Of a stretch of 64,000 nt of DNA, positions 25,323 to 35,770 are shown piece by piece. The position numbers and the translations under genes were made by a program. Location of the stretch: assembly GCA_030762175.1 (NCBI GenBank), contig CM060831.1, positions 68,531,001-68,595,000 of the forward strand, in the 5' to 3' direction. This DNA is from Metallyticus violacea (taxonomy: Eukaryota > Arthropoda > Insecta > Mantodea > Metallyticidae). How positions within the stretch are numbered: position 1 is the first letter of the stretch; each line of letters starts with the position of its first letter. Under the pieces are notes generated by a model. That model did no database searches and was not told the DNA's origin. It worked only from the letters and a program-made list of their open reading frames with translations.

Positions 25323-25440
25323 CAATCATACATACGTACATACATATATACATACATTCATATACATATGTACATACACGCTTACCTATGCACACACAAA
25401 TCCACATGCATAGATACAAATATACAGATACTTCGATACA
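25323..25440. repeat. Degenerate (TACA)n / (ATAC)n microsatellite
   Basis: A run of imperfect TACA and TACATA units. It opens long frames on both strands (25159-25419 minus and 25199-25465 plus, rich in T, Y, I, H or in C, M, Y), which are artefacts of the repeat and not genes. Confidence 0.85.
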
Positions 25441-26372
25441 TTTAAGTTTTCTATTAATAATTTAGACATGCTACTTTTGAGCCCCCTTTCCTTTACTCAC
25501 ACTCCCTGTCCATCCCCCCTCTTCATTATGAAACCCTGGTAAGCACAGCCGATCTGAGACACTGTAAAAAGTAAACACTTTAGTTATTTAATGTGATATA
25601 GCATACTTACACTTTGAGATCCAGTAACAAATAAATCGCTGTAACCTAACACCAGCTCCACACTGTAAAAGCAAGGTCTATAAAAAGAAAGAAATATTTC
25701 ATCCCTGGGTAAGAAATGTGAGCAACAGAGAAAGAGCCCTAAACCATAATTCACCTCCCTAACTCCAATTTCCACTGATAATGAGGTACCCCAGACGTTT
25801 TCTTACTATAATACAGTCATGTTTTACTGCTCTTTGCTTCCACCATGTCACGCCATTGACTTTTGGAAGGCCAGAACTTTATTCGTTAGTTTGGTTAGTT
25901 AAAAGCTTCCTTTGTTGGTTTTTGTAGCATTATGGAGCATTTCCTTGTTAATTTTACAATTACTTAAGAAATACACAGACGAACTGGAAAATATTTAAAA
26001 GAAATTGCATTCTGCAGAATTATTGCTAAGATAACTTGGTTGGATGTCTAGGTGCCTATGTCGATGTTTTATGTGTGACTCTATTATACTATAAGTAAAC
26101 CGCCTTGAAAGTCCTATTCAGCAAAGAAAATACTAGGTTTGCCGGAAAAAAATTTTCCTGTAACAACAAAAAAGTATTATTCTTCAATCTTTCGGTAATT
26201 TTGACGAATTTCTTTTCTAATAACATTGATTTTGCTGACAATAAGCATAAATTTTTCACATATTCAAGAGTATCAAACCGCCTTCCTCGAAGAAATGTTG
26301 ACTGGGTAGGTGCTATATCGGACCTATATGTTCTTCGAGGCAAATATTCTATTAATTCTAATTCTTGTATTT
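25441..26372. other. AT-rich stretch, nothing assigned
   Basis: Two overlapping frames on opposite strands (26089-26343 minus, 26105-26401 plus) show no known motif. A 10-bp inverted repeat, CCTCGAAGAA / TTCTTCGAGG, sits at 26285-26294 and 26331-26340. No gene recognised. Confidence 0.4.
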
Positions 26373-26383
26373 GGGGGGGGGGG
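26373..26383. repeat. G11 homopolymer
   Basis: An uninterrupted run of about eleven G, unusual in this AT-rich window. It lies just before the first sequence recognisable as mariner on the minus strand. Confidence 0.85.
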
Positions 26384-26394
26384 TCCTATCTTGA

Positions 26395-26910
26395 ACGATG
26401 AGCAGGGACACGACAGTAGCTACACATCTGCACCTGCATGGTGAAGTTGACGAATCTATGAACCAGCTCGAAATGGACAATTTCTTTGAAAGCTCCAGCA
26501 AACACAAAAATGACCTTTGGTCTTAAACGATTTTGTTGAAGTACTGACTGAGGTTTTTCCCATGGAATATCTATTGCATTCTATTCTCAGAATTACGGAA
26601 CAAGAGCCATTTTTCATCATAAGTTACACTTCGTTCCAGCATCGGTCGTCTACGGCTTAAGCTTCGATAAGTTCACGTGGATCTACTCTGTGGTGCAGGT
26701 GTGTAGCTACTGTCGTTTTGGAGATGCCAAACCTTCTTGACAATTCAGTGGTGCTTGCAAGTGGCTCTTCTTTGAGCGCAGTGCGCAGAGCCTAATTATC
26801 TGTAGCTGAAGATCTTCCAAAGTCCATCTTATTTTCAAGGCTAGTATCTCTATCAATGAATCGCTTGAATCAGTTGGATGATTTTCTCACACATCTACAA
26901 CATCCTTCCT
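26395..26910 (-). pseudogene. Mariner transposase relic with an inverted duplicate of its helix-turn-helix
   Basis: On the minus strand, from about 26850 to 26650: MDFGRSSATDN, ALRTALKEEPLASTTELSRRF, GISKTTVATHLHHRVDPRELIEA, the second helix-turn-helix of a SETMAR/Mos1-like mariner enzyme. It continues with a decayed first catalytic block, TYDEKWLLFRNSENRMQ (about 26630-26580), then VIFVFAGAFKEIVHFELV. Sequence after that is lost. At the low-coordinate end a 25-base segment of the helix-turn-helix region recurs in inverted orientation (26410-26434 versus 26692-26716, one mismatch). The relic has therefore been rearranged. Confidence 0.8.
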
Positions 26911-27153
26911 TACTACCTGACATATTTCTTAAGTTACTAACATAACAATCAAACCTATTCTCCTAATGAACCTAAGAAGAACGGGAACACATGTATTTTG
27001 TTAGCTTTAGTAAATATATACTGAATATATACTCTAAAATACGTTTAAAATCGCCATTCTTTAAAATAATATCGCCACAAATATAAACATACCTAGTCCC
27101 TCACAGACGTTTACAGGGAAAACCTTTCTGGCCAATCTAACACAAATATGCCA
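26911..27153. other. AT-rich gap
   Basis: Nothing recognised between the mariner relic and the 38-bp duplication. Confidence 0.4.
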
Positions 27154-27229
27154 CTACTATTCAGCATTATCTCTGCAATACCTGTACGCCTCTACTATTC
27201 AGCATTATCTCTGCAATACCTGTACGCCT
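27154..27229. repeat. Tandem duplication, 38-bp unit, two copies
   Basis: Units 27154-27191 and 27192-27229 appear identical, each starting CTACTATTCAGCATT and ending TGTACGCCT. The duplication lies within a 98-codon + frame (27148-27444) that I cannot assign. Because 38 is not a multiple of 3, it would shift any ancestral frame. Confidence 0.9.
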
Positions 27230-28076
27230 CTACAAAAAGACATCTGGATAATCTTTTTGGTGGGAGACACCAACTTTTTAAACAGCAGATTGGTATATAT
27301 TTGCTAGGCATGTTGCACTATCACAATAAACGCTGGAAGAATAATTGCATTGAGGATTTTCAAAATGATAGTAGCAAGGAATTTCTTAATATGTGCAGAG
27401 AGATAATTATTTCAAATTGTCATCCTTATGGAAGCTCTTGGTGACCACATCCAGATTGAGTATTCCTATTCTTGCTAGCATTTGTTGCTTAAATTATATT
27501 ATTTTATATCTATACTCGTCTTTACCTCTCCTCTTGTTTCCCTTTTCCATTTATTTTATTTATATAATTTTGAGTTTATTGTTGCCTATTTTATTCTGTT
27601 TAGTGTGTGCTTTTTACTTTTATTTCTGTGTTTATCTTTCTTGTTCTGTTCTTTTGATATCTCTTAACTAAGCATTTTAGTTTATTTATTTATATGATAT
27701 TTCGATTATTCAATAATTTAATCAATGCGAGCTACATTTGTCCTAGGTTCATTTAACATATAATAGTTCAATTTTATAGCTCACTTTGTCAATTTATTCC
27801 TGTTTCTGTATTTTTTTCTTTTTTATTTCCAAGGATTTAATTCTGTCGGGGCTTCTCGTACTGATGTCATTTCTTCAGTTCGACTTTTTGAATTAGAGTT
27901 ACTTGTTCGTGGTTTATATTGTTTATTGTTTATTTTATTCAACCTTTTTGTTCATTCTTCCTTCTCTTATATTATCCAGGTGATACCCACTTGCCTGCAG
28001 GCATCCCTAGATAGTGTATTTCGTTTGCTTCCCTTTGTTTATTCTTGCACTTAAGTTTGTCTTTTTATTATTACAA

Positions 28077-28117
<41 letters not shown>

Positions 28118-28275
28118 ATCCTCCGAAGTCAATTTCTATCTCTCTCTTTTATTAATGTGTCTGATATTGTCATAGTGTGAAATCCAATAAATGTTCACAA
28201 TTACTTGTTATTGTAAACATTTGCTTTTTTGCTCGATAAAGGTAGACAACAGATGGAAATAGTTTTAAAAAGTTT
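27230..28275. other. T-rich stretch, no gene
   Basis: Very T-rich on the + strand from 27480 to 28140. Its hydrophobic-looking frames (27393-27671, 27482-27667) come from base composition and are not credible membrane proteins. A (TA)n tract lies at 28079-28111. Confidence 0.45.
28079..28111. repeat. (TA)n microsatellite
   Basis: About 16 TA units without interruption. Confidence 0.95.
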
Positions 28276-28547
28276 ATAATGTCCGTATTTACCACCGAGG
28301 CATAACAGGCGGTATATATTGATTATATATGCAATGAAACTATAAATTCGGAATTTATTTTTTAAAAGAAGGAAATTTTACAGGCCTATATTAGGGTATA
28401 TTTCCTGCATTTGCTATTTAAGAGGATTGAGGAAAACCTGAAAATAAATAAACAATACAAAAACAGTCAAAAAGGACGGTCTAGTGGAAATCGGTCCCCA
28501 GACCTACAGATTACCTTAACGCCCTCAGCCTCCCATGTCGACCGTGG
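28276..28547 (-). repeat. SINE family B, old diverged copy
   Basis: On the minus strand the order of landmarks is the same as in the younger family-B copies: GGCGTTAAGG, GGTCTGGGGACCG (decayed B box), GACCGTCC-like, CAGGTTTTCCTCAATCCTC, GCAAATGC, TACCCTAATATAGGCCTG, TTTCCTTC, and ACCGCCTGTTATGCCTC near the 3' end. It carries more substitutions and small insertions (including an A/T-rich insertion at 28440-28470) than the other copies, so it is probably the oldest in the window. Confidence 0.82.
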
Positions 28548-29108
28548 ATTTCATTCAATCAGTACTCCCTACAAATAATAATTATTGCATTTTTATTAGT
28601 GTTTAACGCCTGTTTTCATAGTGAGACGATAGTTGTATTACTATTGTGTTTCTGTAATTATTTTTTTTTGTTATTGCTGAAACGTCAATGCATAATCATA
28701 TACATTTTTGTAGGACATAGGTTGCATTTTTAATAATAATCGGCTTTGGCTTACACCTACAGCATCATTAATTAGTTGGACATTCCAAGTTACTTTTATT
28801 CAAATCAAGTTGGTTGAATATGTGTGAAATCATGAAGAAACAATTTATAAATAAAAATTTAATAATAGTTCACTGAAAGATATACAATGAAGATTCATAC
28901 TTTAATGAGTACCAATGTTTTCTGTCATTAAAATAAATTTCCCCAGAAAACAAACACAATCGTGAGTTTATAAGTAAAGCAATAAATTCTTAGCCACTAA
29001 CACCAGGCATCGCTGTGAGCAATTGACGAATGAAACAATCAGTTGCATAAATCTACATATAACTAAAATCAGATAAATACTTTTCTAATTAGGTATTTTC
29101 TTTTACAG
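28548..29108. other. AT-rich stretch, nothing recognised
   Basis: No gene or repeat identified. It ends in a pyrimidine-rich tract and AG that look like a splice acceptor (see 29109-29175). Confidence 0.4.
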
Positions 29109-29175
29109 ATGTGGTGCAAGAGCGTTACTCAACACGAGAACATGTGTGACCCATTTCAAACTTCAAATACAAATG
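29109..29175 (+). other. Possible 67-bp internal exon of an unidentified host gene
   Basis: Upstream is TTTTCTTTTACAG, a near-ideal splice acceptor, with CTAAT about 20 bases before it in a plausible branch position. Downstream is ATGGTAAGTA, a consensus donor. Two of three frames are open (one begins MWCKSVTQHENMCDPF, another reads CGARALLNTRTCVTHF). The segment resembles no repeat in the window. I know no protein with these residues. Chance acceptors and donors are common in AT-rich DNA, so this is a candidate only. Confidence 0.28.
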
Positions 29176-29999
29176 GTAAGTACTAAATTTTTCCTACCGC
29201 TGAACTAAAAATATTTCCAATATTTACTAGTTTATTAAGCACAATATTAACATTGGTGCGGTTTCTTAAATTGATTCTTAAAACCATAGTACCTAGAAAT
29301 ATCAGCAGTCGTGATTGTATACTAAAAGATGCACATAATAATATGAAAGCTCATGGAACATTAGCAAAGACCACGCGTTATCCTAAGATCATGGTATGTG
29401 GAAATTTATTTAGTATTCAGAAGTTCAAGTATGAAGGGGATTTGTTAAGCATGTTACCTAAATAAATATTTCCCTTTCAGAATTTTTGTTTCTTTAACAA
29501 ATGGAAAAGTTGTATTTTAGATGGGTGTCTATGCGATTCTTAGAAGTTTCAAGCAGTATTTACATGTGGCTGATTGCAACAAGCATAATACTTTCTATAC
29601 ACAATAGTAACTAACTCCAGTCTGCTGAGTAAAACAAACGAACGCAGCTATCGAAAGAACAATGCAGATAGCATAGTCGTAATGAAACAGGCTACTGAAA
29701 GATTAAAGAAGACACTTTAATATACTCACACACATACGTGTATGATATATATTGTTATTATATTAAGAAAAAGATTTTCAGAGAGTCCCGCAGCGCCAGA
29801 AATATAATGTTACACACATTAAACAATTAGTAAATATGCGTGCTTTGTTCATTTATCCACCTAATTACCTTAGCAGTAAGTTATTATAATAAATATTCAT
29901 TTAAATTTTATATTTTGAATGAGTAAATCAATTGCCTTTCATATAGGAGTCTAGCAAGTTTTCCCTGTTAAAATATTGAGAGAAAACCATAAGAAATGG
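29176..29999. other. AT-rich stretch, nothing assigned
   Basis: A 70-codon + frame at 29253-29465 (MVRFLKLILKTIVPRN...) is unassigned. No repeat found. Confidence 0.35.
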
Positions 30000-31080
30000 T
30001 TTTAATAAATGAGTCGAATGCTCAACAACGTAATTTACGTCGAGATGAAATTTTTAAGGCTAATGGATTGATTAGAAACGATAGAACTCAAGTCGATGCC
30101 TCTGAGAGACTCAAAATATCGGAAGAAATGCAGAAGAATAACATCTAGGTAAACCAAGGATTGCAAATCTGTACAACACAGACTTCTCTGCTTAAAGGCC
30201 CCGAGAAATAGGAGGGCAACTTCTGCCATGTTAAGAAGTAATTCACAGAATATTGACAATTTAACTGTTAGAAATAGATTGCGCGAAAGAGAACAGAATT
30301 CCCGTCTTCTGGCGATTTATTCTGAAAATCGGGTACGTTGTATTGCATGGTGCCGGGAGCATGTCAATTGGCAACAGGAACATAGAGCCATGTTCTGCTT
30401 CAGATTCCAGCAGAATAACCAGTAACAAAGGAAGACACACGTCGGTCCTGGTGGTGTAGTGGTTACCATACTTGCCTCCTATACCCAAGATCGCGGGTTC
30501 GAACCCGGCCAAGACCGATGGATTTTTTCGGGCGTAAAAATCCTAAATATGGCTTCTTTCGGAAGGGAAGTAAAGTCGTGGGTCCCGTGTCATACATTTA
30601 CGGCACGAAAAAGAACCTTAAGCCTGAAAGAGAGGCTTCTGAGCAAAATTTGTCGGCCGTTTCACGCCCTGAGTTGAATGGGGCGCTGATGACCTGAGAT
30701 GTTAAAGAGCGTCCATAAATAAATCAATCAAAGGAAGACACGCATCCACACATTCAAAGGAGGTACAACAGGCTGGGCAGAAATAATGGTAAATAGCAAA
30801 ACAGATATTGTTTTGATTCGTGTAGCACAGAATTCAAGACGTTTTGCAGTCTGTGGCTCTTCCTATTTCTGAAGTATCTAGCCCTGAATCCCTTTACATT
30901 CGATAAAGTACATGATGCAGGGTGTGCTCTACTGTTACAGTACTGGAACAGCCCACTCAGTCCCCAGATCTAAATCCGATCGAAAATCTGCGGAATACTT
31001 TTCAACAGAAAGTTTTAGAGAACACTGGAAACTGAAATCCTTAAGTCCCAAGGTGACGTCGAGCAGAACTTAATACAATA
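30000..31080 (+). pseudogene. Tc1-like transposase (DD34E type), second copy split by a nested SINE
   Basis: From about 30000 a broken frame gives NESNAQQRNLRRDEIF, then LCLKAPRNRRATSAMLRSNS and LTVRNRLREREQNSRLL, RVRCIAWCREHVNWQQEHR (30228-30390). These are the paired helix-turn-helix and linker of Tc1-like enzymes. The first catalytic motif survives as ASDSSRI at about 30395-30415 in a shifted frame. After the SINE (30439-30728) a poorly preserved core follows. A canonical final motif LEQPTQSPDLNPIENLRN lies at about 30942-30995, then FQQKVLENTGN. Different in sequence from the 15.4-kb Tc1-like copy. Dead by stops and frameshifts. Confidence 0.85.
30439..30728 (+). repeat. SINE family A, best-preserved copy, nested in a Tc1-like gene
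   Basis: The clearest family-A copy. The head 30441-30517 has A box TGGTGTAGTGG and B box GGGTTCGAACCC, resembling tRNA-Gly/Asp by eye. The outer GGTCCTGG and CCAAGACC could pair as an acceptor stem. The body contains GGGCGTAAAAATCCTAA, CATACATTTACGGCACGA, GAACCTTAAGCCTGAAAG and GCGCTGATGACCTGAGAT, and the tail is CATAAATAAATCAAT. A perfect 13-bp target duplication, CAAAGGAAGACAC, flanks it at 30426-30438 and 30729-30741. The intact internal promoter boxes and perfect duplication suggest a comparatively young insertion. Confidence 0.95.
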
Positions 31081-31614
31081 ATTCAAAGTGGTGAAAATTG
31101 ATGAAAAGGAGATAAAATGTTTATATATGTGATTGCATATACTTTTAAACAAAAATAATGTCATTTTCGTTAAAAAGGATTAAATTTTGCTTTTGTAGAC
31201 TATTGTGTTCTAATATTAATATAGTAAATTTTGTTTACATAATTTGTATGATGAGATTCTAGTCAACATTATTAGAAAAATTAAGAAAAATGCTGTTAAT
31301 TGTACAGTTTTGTTGTGTATTTATGTATCTAAAATATAGAATTCCCTGAAGGTCATAATAGCTATTCAAAAGTAATAATAAATCCTAGAGTAAAAAGAAA
31401 ATATATAATATATTAGTAATAAGTGAAATGCTAATGTGCAATTTCACTGATATTGTTTTTTAAAATAAATACAAAATTTTATACGCAATTTGAAGATGTT
31501 CATAATGAAAATAAAATCTATGAAACTTTCTGAAATAATACCATAAAATGATAATAAACGATAGAATAATAGAACAGGTACTAACTTTTAATGCTGCTAT
31601 CAAAGAGAAGAAAA
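31081..31614. other. AT-rich stretch, nothing recognised
   Basis: No gene or repeat identified between the Tc1-like relic and the GC-rich coding-like island. Confidence 0.4.
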
Positions 31615-32150
31615 ACTGAATCAATTTTACAAAAGACAACCTCAACGCGGAATTGGCCACACTCCACACCACCGCCGTCACATTTGGAGAAGAAATCCTT
31701 GAACTTCGCCAGCCTACGGCCACTCGCCACACCAGCATCACTGAGAAACTAAAAGAATAGGCCGTGATGCCCTCGCCTCGGGCCTGGACACACAGGTCTA
31801 CTTTCCCCGGGAGAACATCCCATCAGCCACAGCCGATCCAAGACACAAGTTACAACACCACCACCTACAGCACTTTCAACATCTCTTGAAATAGTCGTCG
31901 CATACCTCGACCGCCTGGAACTCAGGTCCTCCAGCTACAAACACTTCGACAGAATAAAGAAACAAATCCAAGACTTCAAGACTTCCGAATCCATTATCAC
32001 CAACTCACCTACAACACACCACCAGCAGAACGAGACCACATCGTGGACAAAAGAACAACGCCCAATCATTGATTCAACGTATAAGACATGGCCAGCAACA
32101 TTGACACTTTCAGTGATCCCACGTTCGTATGAACGCACACTCAAATAGAT
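31615..32150 (+). pseudogene. GC-rich, coding-like island of unknown identity
   Basis: The + strand switches abruptly to C-rich, G-poor sequence. Three consecutive open stretches look protein-like. At about 31630-31761: DNLNAELATLHTTAVTF, GEEILELRQPTATRHTSITE. At about 31748-31890 (shifted frame): KRIGRDALASGLDTQVYFPR. At about 31771-32146 (another frame, no ATG, about 125 codons): SLEIVVAYLDRLELRSSSY, FDRIKKQIQDFKTSESI, ending ERTLK before TAG. The two minus-strand frames here (31460-31741, 31935-32144) look less natural. It could be the 5' coding part of a retroelement or a host exon; I recognise no domain. Confidence 0.35.
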
Positions 32151-32186
32151 GATTAAAACATTTAATATCTTTCACTCCCCTTTCAA

Positions 32187-32474
32187 CCGTCACGGGTGGC
32201 CGAGGTTGCTAAGGCACGGACTAGTGAGCTGGAGGTCTGGGGTTCGAATCCCGCCAGGACCGTCCTCTCTGACTGAGTTTTTTCCAGGTTTTCCTCAGTC
32301 CTCATAAATGGCAAATGCCGGTGAGGTACCCTAAACTTAAGCCTGGAACGCTTCCTTCCTTTAAAAAATAAAAAGTATTTCCCAGTTTTCCATTTCATCT
32401 CATGTATCATCAGTGTCCACCGCCTGTGGTGCCCCAGTAGTAAAAACGCGCGTTAAAAACTAGTAAAAAAAAAA
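32187..32474 (+). repeat. SINE family B, full-length copy
   Basis: Head with GGTGGCCGAGGTTGCTAAGG and a perfect B box GGTTCGAATCCC followed by GCCAGGACCG. The body has CAGGTTTTCCTCAGTCCTC, GGCAAATGCCGGTGAG, TACCCTAAACTTAAGCCTGG, TTCCTTCCTTT and TCCACCGCCTGTGGTGCC. It ends in an A10 run at 32465-32474. Target duplications are not evident. It lies about 40 bases after the end of the GC-rich island. Confidence 0.9.
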
Positions 32475-34983
32475 CTTCCTTAACCCCTTGATGCACTGAC
32501 AAGCCATCAGGACCTCGGCCATGCTGTCTGCAATATTCACTTCATTGCTACTAGCGGGGATACTCATGTGGAACCCCATTACCCTTCTCCCATCACTTCC
32601 TTATAAAAAGACAGGCACATAAGAGAGGCTAGTTTAAGAACATTAAAAACCACTCAACTTAAAACAATAGCGGTGGTAATACTAATAAATGACAGAAAAA
32701 CGAGGGATGTATTTAGTAGAGAGGGATGTTTGCGTTTCGTAGCGTTTCTGGGTATACATTGGGTATACAAAAAGGAAACGGAAGATATAAGTGAACAATA
32801 ATCATGAACATTAAAGAAAGGATGTATAAAATAGAAAACTAATTTTAACCATTATGAGACGTTCTGAAAGATTCTACAAAGTGTTACTGTATTATAAACA
32901 AAAGAACATAGGAATAGTGGTAGATCTATTACTGAATGCAGAAACTTTTCTTTTAAAGAAGAAAACATATCGTGTAACCTAACTACAAACAATAGAACAC
33001 TATCTCTGGAATGCAGTATGCTTGAGACAATGGTGTATGAAATACATTTCAATTGTAAAGACTGAATGAAGTATGCATAGAAGGTAATTATGCGATAACG
33101 AAAGCTGTGTGATAGGCGAGGTGCCGGCATGCTGATCACAAGACCCTGCAATACTGCCCTCTATCACTGAAGTTTTAAGACGGAAGTAGATGAAACAGGG
33201 GTCCCCGCGGTAGGCCAAGGCTGGACTGTAGTGCCAAATAAGAAGAATATGATTATATGATACATAAATTATCTCAAGATATGTAAAAGTTAGATAGCCT
33301 ATCTTGGGTTAGGCTAATTGACAGACTGTGTTGAAATAATTCATTTCTGACACTTAGCAATGTGAAACAATCTACTGGCGGTTGTTTTACGTAGGAATGT
33401 ACATCAGGTGACGGCTGTTATGCCACATGTGCGTGTATTTACGCATTGTGAACAGTGTGGGCGTGACTACTGAGTAGGCAGGAGATAAATGTCTGGCTAG
33501 AACTTTATGTTGCTGTGTCAAATACTTCTTGTTCGGTGTTAGAAGCCCTTTTGCTTCTCTACAGGTGAACAGATATGGAAAATAGCATATCAACGATGTT
33601 TGTCGTTCAAAAACAAAAATAATTAGACGATAATAAAGAGAAAAATATTAGGCATGTCAGAATGTGATAATACAGATACATCACTATGTGTGGAGTTCTA
33701 GACCTTCACACTAAACTTTGTTTACGAGGTAACTTAAACAGGCTAAATATATAATCCTATCACTCACATAATGGAGAAGATAGTTTGGGTTCTATTAAAG
33801 GAATGGAAAAGTTGCCTATTTGATCAATTTATTTGATTTAATAAACGAGATTTATCTTTATATGCTTCAAGAATTTTAAGCGCCTCACATAAGTGTGAGG
33901 TAATTTTAGAAATGTATGTCATGCAATTATTAAACTCAAAATCTATGGAGAGCGAAAAAACAAAATGAACAAATAATGAACATTTTTCCAGTACATATAT
34001 TTTAAATTTCACATGCATTATGGCACAAATGCATTCTAGCTATAAGTAGGTGGCAAGACAGATCGAAATTTCAGGAAAGTTCGTTGTTTTTCTACGTTTA
34101 CTGCCACAAAATGTACAAATCTAACCATAAACGCATAACAAAATGGGCTGCATGCAGTTTTAAAATAATAAATTACTGTAAACAGTCTATTAAATCATTG
34201 CTATTTCCAGGTTTTGTATTCTGAATGTAGGCAGGGGAAAATAGCAGTATGAAATAAACTGCTAATAACATCATATAATTATTTAAAGCAGTATTTTAAA
34301 TCAAGTTTAACGAGAAACATCTTAATAAAATAGATAAAGGAAGGATTCAAAATTAAAAATATACAGCTCGTAATATAAGACCTGACCCAAAACAATGAAT
34401 GCGCATAAATGAAACTATATAATGTAGTTGTTGATAGAGACCTACACAAAGCATGGCGTCTTACACATGCAGAACTCACACATTTCCCCGTCCACTGCTC
34501 TTTTGTAATGGATGGGTGAGTGGAATTTTCTCCTCAGGAGTGTTTGGCTCTGGACATACTTTCATAGCTACAAGCACAAAGTTCTAAAATATTTGTATTG
34601 TGTTAGTTTGAAATAGGCAGCAGTTACAGTAGGCTTTTTATCATCTGCAACATAGAAATAGGCAACTTTAGGAAGAAAAGTTTTTGTGAGATAGTATTTA
34701 TTGTGCATTTTATCGTTACAGTAACTTAAGCAGATTTAACAAGAACATTGGCTCAATCAAATAGCTTCATGAGTGTATTTTATGTAAAAAGTTTAACACA
34801 ATATAAACGCAAACTATAGGCATAATTTTATCTTTTTCACTTTAAGATGTTCATACACCAGTAGTATATAGGCATTTTTGATTCACTAAAATAAACATTT
34901 AAATGGTATAACTTTTAATAATGCAATGACGCCATTATTTAAATTAATACTTAAAGCTAAAATTAAATGTTAAATATTTTATT
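32475..34983. other. AT-rich stretch, no gene; contains repeat C
   Basis: No coding sequence recognised. Small frames at 32852-33151, 33387-33593, 33824-34018 and 34279-34479 (minus) are unassigned. Repeat C copy 1 is at 33075-33200. A small hairpin, CCTCACA / TGTGAGG, is at about 33883-33900. Confidence 0.4.
33075..33200 (-). repeat. Repeat C (copy 1), unassigned interspersed repeat
   Basis: The minus strand is homologous to the plus strand at 58136-58255. Shared blocks in order include CATCTACTTCCGTCTTAA (one substitution), GATAGAGGGCAGTATTGCAGGG, TGTGATCAGCATGCCGGCACC, and CTATCACACAGCTTTCGT. The second copy continues into a segment with an inverted B-box-like CCGGGAATCGAA. The family may therefore be another tRNA-derived SINE, but the head is not visible in this copy. 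Confidence 0.7.
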
Positions 34984-35770
34984 GACTATTTCACTTATGT
35001 AACGTCATCTTAAAATGGACTAATAAAACGAAACAACATTTTTAATTTTGACCGATCACAGTCGGATATCTCAATGAAATTATGGAAAAAAATCATAAAT
35101 CCGTTTTATCACGCGACGTGCATTTATCTTGTGGTCAATGTAGGTAACTCTATATACAAATATAATTCCTGATCACGCATCACAAACCCCTTTTCTGTGT
35201 TTTCAGTAATTGTTTTTGTGCATTCAGTCAAACAGTCTGAAGTCATTTGATAAATAATGTAACAATATATGCCTAAGCAACCATTATTCTTAATAAAGAT
35301 GTTGTTCAGAATGATAAAACATTTTCTCTGTTTTGTTTTTCTCAGTTGGTATTAGTAAATCTAAAAGTAGCGATAGTAATAGTAGACTTTCATCTATTAA
35401 TTCTTCCGGTTTCTAAATAGGCAGGCATTCATAAGTAAGTATAACATTTTATACAATTGTTAATAACCCGTGCACAAATTTCAAATACATATTACTTTTA
35501 TTTTTATTCTATTCATAAAATGACTCTTTGGCTCTTCTCTATTGGCATTGCTGACACTAGACATTCGTCTGTTGCTAGATGGCTTGAGAAGTTTAAGTAT
35601 TCATAATATGAAAATACAATTATTACCATATTCTAAGCCAAATAGTTTTAATAAATATCACTCGAGGATCTGAGCTTTGCATATGAATTTACTCACTACG
35701 TTCGTGAATTTATTGGCAATCTCAAACATTTTCACGATATTACTTGTGATATATTTAAATTGTATTATTG
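34984..35770 (+). repeat. Repeat D (copy 1), about 0.8-kb non-coding repeat
   Basis: This block aligns along its whole length, in the same orientation, with 58625-59425, with scattered substitutions and small indels. Anchors in order: ACGTCATCTTAAAAT, AAACGAAACAA, GGATATC, GTTTTATCACGCGA, TCTTGTGGTCA, TTTTCTGTGTTTTCAGTAATTG, CAGGCA-TTCATAA, ACATTTTATAC, TTGGCTCTTCTCTATTGGCAT and AATAAATATCAC. There is no open frame and no tRNA-like head. Its class is unknown; a solo LTR, a large MITE or a LINE 3' end are possible. Copies lie 23.6 kb apart, so the pair is not the two LTRs of one element. Confidence 0.85.

Noticed and set aside
25159..25465. 86- and 88-codon frames on both strands
   Set aside because: Opened by the TACA-type microsatellite; composition is that of a simple repeat.
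26285..26340. Inverted repeat CCTCGAAGAA / TTCTTCGAGG
   Set aside because: Ten-base arms separated by 36 bases; not rare enough to interpret.
27393..27671. 92-codon hydrophobic frame resembling a membrane protein
   Set aside because: Lies in a T-rich region where hydrophobic codons arise from base composition; no start context, no motif.
30441..30517. Possible functional tRNA gene (A and B boxes, pairing acceptor-like ends)
   Set aside because: The same head occurs in several copies, always followed by the same 200-bp body and tail and flanked by target duplications. It is the head of SINE family A.
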